From positions 1-7,560 of the forward strand of contig UQQY01000115.1 of NCBI GenBank assembly GCA_900543295.1: a stretch of DNA of 7,560 nt, written 5' to 3'. This stretch comes from an uncultured Oscillospiraceae bacterium (GTDB taxonomy: Bacteria; Bacillota; Clostridia; Oscillospirales; Ruminococcaceae). Position 1 is the first letter of the stretch. Every line of letters begins with the position of its first letter. Below, piece by piece: positions 5,979-7,560 of this stretch. Position numbers and translations under genes: made by a program. The notes under the pieces are model-generated. The model was not told the origin of the DNA. It made no database searches and saw only the letters and a program-made list of their open reading frames with translations.

Positions 5979-6260
5979 ATGTTAAAGCTGAATATGCAGT
6001 TCTTTGCGCATAAAAAGGGCGTTGGTTCCACAAAGAACGGCCGTGACTCCGAGTCAAAACGTCTTGGCGCAAAGCGCGCGGACGGACAGTTTGTCTTGGC
6101 AGGCAATATCATTTATAAACAGCGCGGTACGCACATCCATCCGGGTGAAAATGTTGGCCGCGGTTCCGACGATACCTTGTTCGCAAAGATCGACGGTGTT
6201 GTCAGATATGAGCGCATGGGACGCGACCGCAAAAAGGTCAGCGTTTACAGCGCACAGTAA
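5979..6260 (+). CDS. rpmA: 50S ribosomal protein L27 with Prp-cleaved extension
   Basis: The 93-residue L27 begins MLKLNMQFFAHKKG. The first nine residues are the Bacillota-type extension that Prp removes. Cleavage after Phe9 would leave AHKKG, equivalent to the mature E. coli N terminus that reaches the peptidyl-transferase centre. The body is typical: GSTKNGRDSESKRLG (16-30), GNIIYKQRGTHIHPG and GRGSDDTLFAKIDG. A strong GGAGGTG (5966-5972) lies in the tail of prp, 6 bases before the ATG. A terminator follows 11 bases after the stop codon, closing the unit. Confidence 0.97.
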   Translation: MLKLNMQFFAHKKGVGSTKNGRDSESKRLGAKRADGQFVLAGNIIYKQRGTHIHPGENVGRGSDDTLFAKIDGVVRYERMGRDRKKVSVYSAQ

Positions 6261-6271
6261 AGACGCATCAC

Positions 6272-6300
6272 AAAAAGCGTGCCGAGCGGCACGCTTTTTT
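6272..6300 (+). terminator. Intrinsic terminator after rpmA
   Basis: AAAAAGCGTGCC (6272-6283), loop GAGC, GGCACGCTTTTT (6288-6299) form a perfect 12-bp stem ending in six T residues. The matching A tract on the left makes it usable in both directions. It separates the ribosomal protein unit from obg. Confidence 0.93.
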
Positions 6301-6314
6301 CGTGGTATTTTCGA

Positions 6315-6343
6315 TTGATAACACGGCGTTTTTCATATATAAT
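6315..6343 (+). promoter_or_regulatory. SigA-type promoter of obg
   Basis: TTGATA (6315-6320), a 17-bp spacer and a perfect TATAAT (6338-6343), just after the rpmA terminator. The start would be near 6350, leaving a short leader of about 37 bases with AGAAAGGA (6373-6380) as ribosome site. Confidence 0.85.
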
Positions 6344-6386
6344 AGTTCTGTCAGAGTAAAAGCGGTAGGAATAGAAAGGATTTTTC

Positions 6387-7560
6387 ATGTTTATTGATAA
6401 AGCCAGAATTCATGTACGGGCAGGCAGCGGCGGCAATGGTGCGGTCAGCTTTCGCAGAGAAAAGTATATTGCTGCGGGCGGGCCGGACGGCGGCGACGGT
6501 GGCAAAGGCGGAGACGTTTTGTTTGCGGCGGACACAAACCTTTCAACGCTGGTCGATTTTCGGTATAAGCGAAAATATGCGGCGGAGAATGGGGAAAACG
6601 GCGGTGCAAAGCGCTGTTCCGGAAGAAGCGGAAAGGATCTTGTCATCCGTGTGCCGCGCGGAACCGTAGTACGCGAGGCGGAAACCGGCCGCATTTTGGC
6701 GGACGTTTCATCGGACGAGCCGGTTGTCGTTGCAAAGGGCGGCAAAGGCGGCGCGGGAAACCAGCACTTTGCAACGTCAACCAGACAGATTCCGCGTTTT
6801 GCAAAGCCGGGTAAGCCTGGGGATGAATTCGACCTTTCGCTTGAACTGAAGCTTTTGGCAGACGTTGGATTAGTCGGATTTCCGAATGTAGGAAAATCAA
6901 CGCTTATCTCGGTTGTCAGCGCGGCAAAGCCGACGATTGCCAATTATCATTTTACGACGCTGACGCCGGTGCTCGGCGTAGTGCAGGTGGATGAACGCCA
7001 GAATTTTGTGATGGCGGATATTCCCGGCCTGATTGAAGGAGCGGCGGACGGCGTGGGGCTTGGACACGACTTTTTGCGTCATGTGGAACGCTGCCGCCTG
7101 ATTGTCCATGTCGTGGATGTTTCCGGTATTGAGGGACGCGACCCGAAGGAGGATTTTGCCATTATCAATCGTGAGCTTGCAAACTTCAGCGAAGAGCTGG
7201 CGGAGCGCCCTCAGCTTGTGGCGGCAAATAAATGCGATATGGCGGATGAAGAGCAGGTTGCGATGTTCCGTGCTTTTGTCGAAGAACAGGGCTATGCGTT
7301 TTATCCGATTTCTGCGGCTACAAATCAGGGGACGCACGAGCTGATCGGCGCGGTAGCCTCTGCATTATCGAAGCTGCCCCCAGTCAGACAGTTTGAGGCG
7401 CAGCCGCTTACCGATGAAGAACGCCGTGCAAGAGAGATGACGGAGCAGAAATTCACCATTACGGTGGAAGACGGCGTTTATTATGTGGACGCGGACTTTT
7501 TGGAGCCGCTGCTTATGACGGTCAATATGGACGATTACGAGTCCTTGCAGTATTTTCAGC
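6387..7560 (+). CDS. obg: GTPase Obg/CgtA, 3' end outside the window
   Basis: Obg is an essential GTPase that associates with the 50S subunit in ribosome assembly and stress signalling. The frame is open for 391 codons and continues past the window. It starts MFIDKARIHVRAGSGGNGAVSF, opening the glycine-rich Obg fold (1-158), with GGPDGGDGGKGG at 31-42. The GTPase domain has G1 GFPNVGKS (164-171), switch residues Thr190-Thr191, G3 DIPG (211-214), G4 NKCD (281-284) and G5 SAA (309-311). From about 355 the OCT domain begins (KFTITVEDGVYYV...). Family members run about 420-430 residues, so only some 35 are missing. Gene order after rplU-prp-rpmA is typical. The ATG follows AGAAAGGA by 6 bases. 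Confidence 0.97.
   Translation, partial: MFIDKARIHVRAGSGGNGAVSFRREKYIAAGGPDGGDGGKGGDVLFAADTNLSTLVDFRYKRKYAAENGENGGAKRCSGRSGKDLVIRVPRGTVVREAETGRILADVSSDEPVVVAKGGKGGAGNQHFATSTRQIPRFAKPGKPGDEFDLSLELKLLADVGLVGFPNVGKSTLISVVSAAKPTIANYHFTTLTPVLGVVQVDERQNFVMADIPGLIEGAADGVGLGHDFLRHVERCRLIVHVVDVSGIEGRDPKEDFAIINRELANFSEELAERPQLVAANKCDMADEEQVAMFRAFVEEQGYAFYPISAATNQGTHELIGAVASALSKLPPVRQFEAQPLTDEERRAREMTEQKFTITVEDGVYYVDADFLEPLLMTVNMDDYESLQYFQ

Noticed and set aside
6410..6943. A 177-codon - strand frame opposite obg
   Set aside because: It is the mirror of the glycine-rich Obg domain, giving a Pro/Ser-rich artefact. The + strand frame is clearly the gene.

Overview
The window looks like a chromosomal segment of a Bacillota (Firmicutes) bacterium, most likely a clostridial lineage. 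The grounds are a lysine (L-box) riboswitch, a ribosomal protein L27 with the removable N-terminal extension next to the Prp protease that cleaves it, an L21-type leader, strong AGGAGG ribosome binding sites and SigA-type promoters. Base composition is moderate by eye. Every convincing gene is on the + strand. The genus cannot be named from this sequence.

Region 1 (1-480) holds no convincing gene. It has a small hairpin (80-96), a near-consensus promoter (118-146), a lysine riboswitch aptamer (about 184-353) and an intrinsic terminator (408-430) that can be opened by an antiterminator. Region 2 (482-2530) is asd and dapA, two consecutive lysine/diaminopimelate (DAP) steps controlled by that riboswitch. 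Region 3 (2531-5198) starts with a perfect 15-bp inverted repeat that overlaps a second strong promoter. It then encodes dapB, a membrane-anchored CapA-family metallophosphatase-like protein, and a free-standing tandem-ACT protein resembling the regulatory end of aspartate kinase.

Region 4 (5225-6300) is the ribosomal protein unit rplU-prp-rpmA. It has its own promoter, a structured L21-leader-like 5' UTR and a strong terminator. Region 5 (6315-7560) is a promoter followed by obg, which is cut by the window end inside its C-terminal OCT domain.

Together, Asd makes aspartate semialdehyde, DapA condenses it with pyruvate, and DapB reduces the product to tetrahydrodipicolinate, the precursor of DAP and lysine. 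The riboswitch gives lysine feedback on the first two enzymes. The ACT protein may add allosteric feedback, and the CapA-like protein may link the unit to the cell envelope; both of these are inference. The downstream genes are a widespread ribosome and GTPase block. I see no clearly new system. The points most worth a second look are the stand-alone ACT protein, the CapA-like gene inside the DAP operon, the dyad over the dapB promoter, and a possible 29-codon leader ORF that ends exactly where dapB begins.
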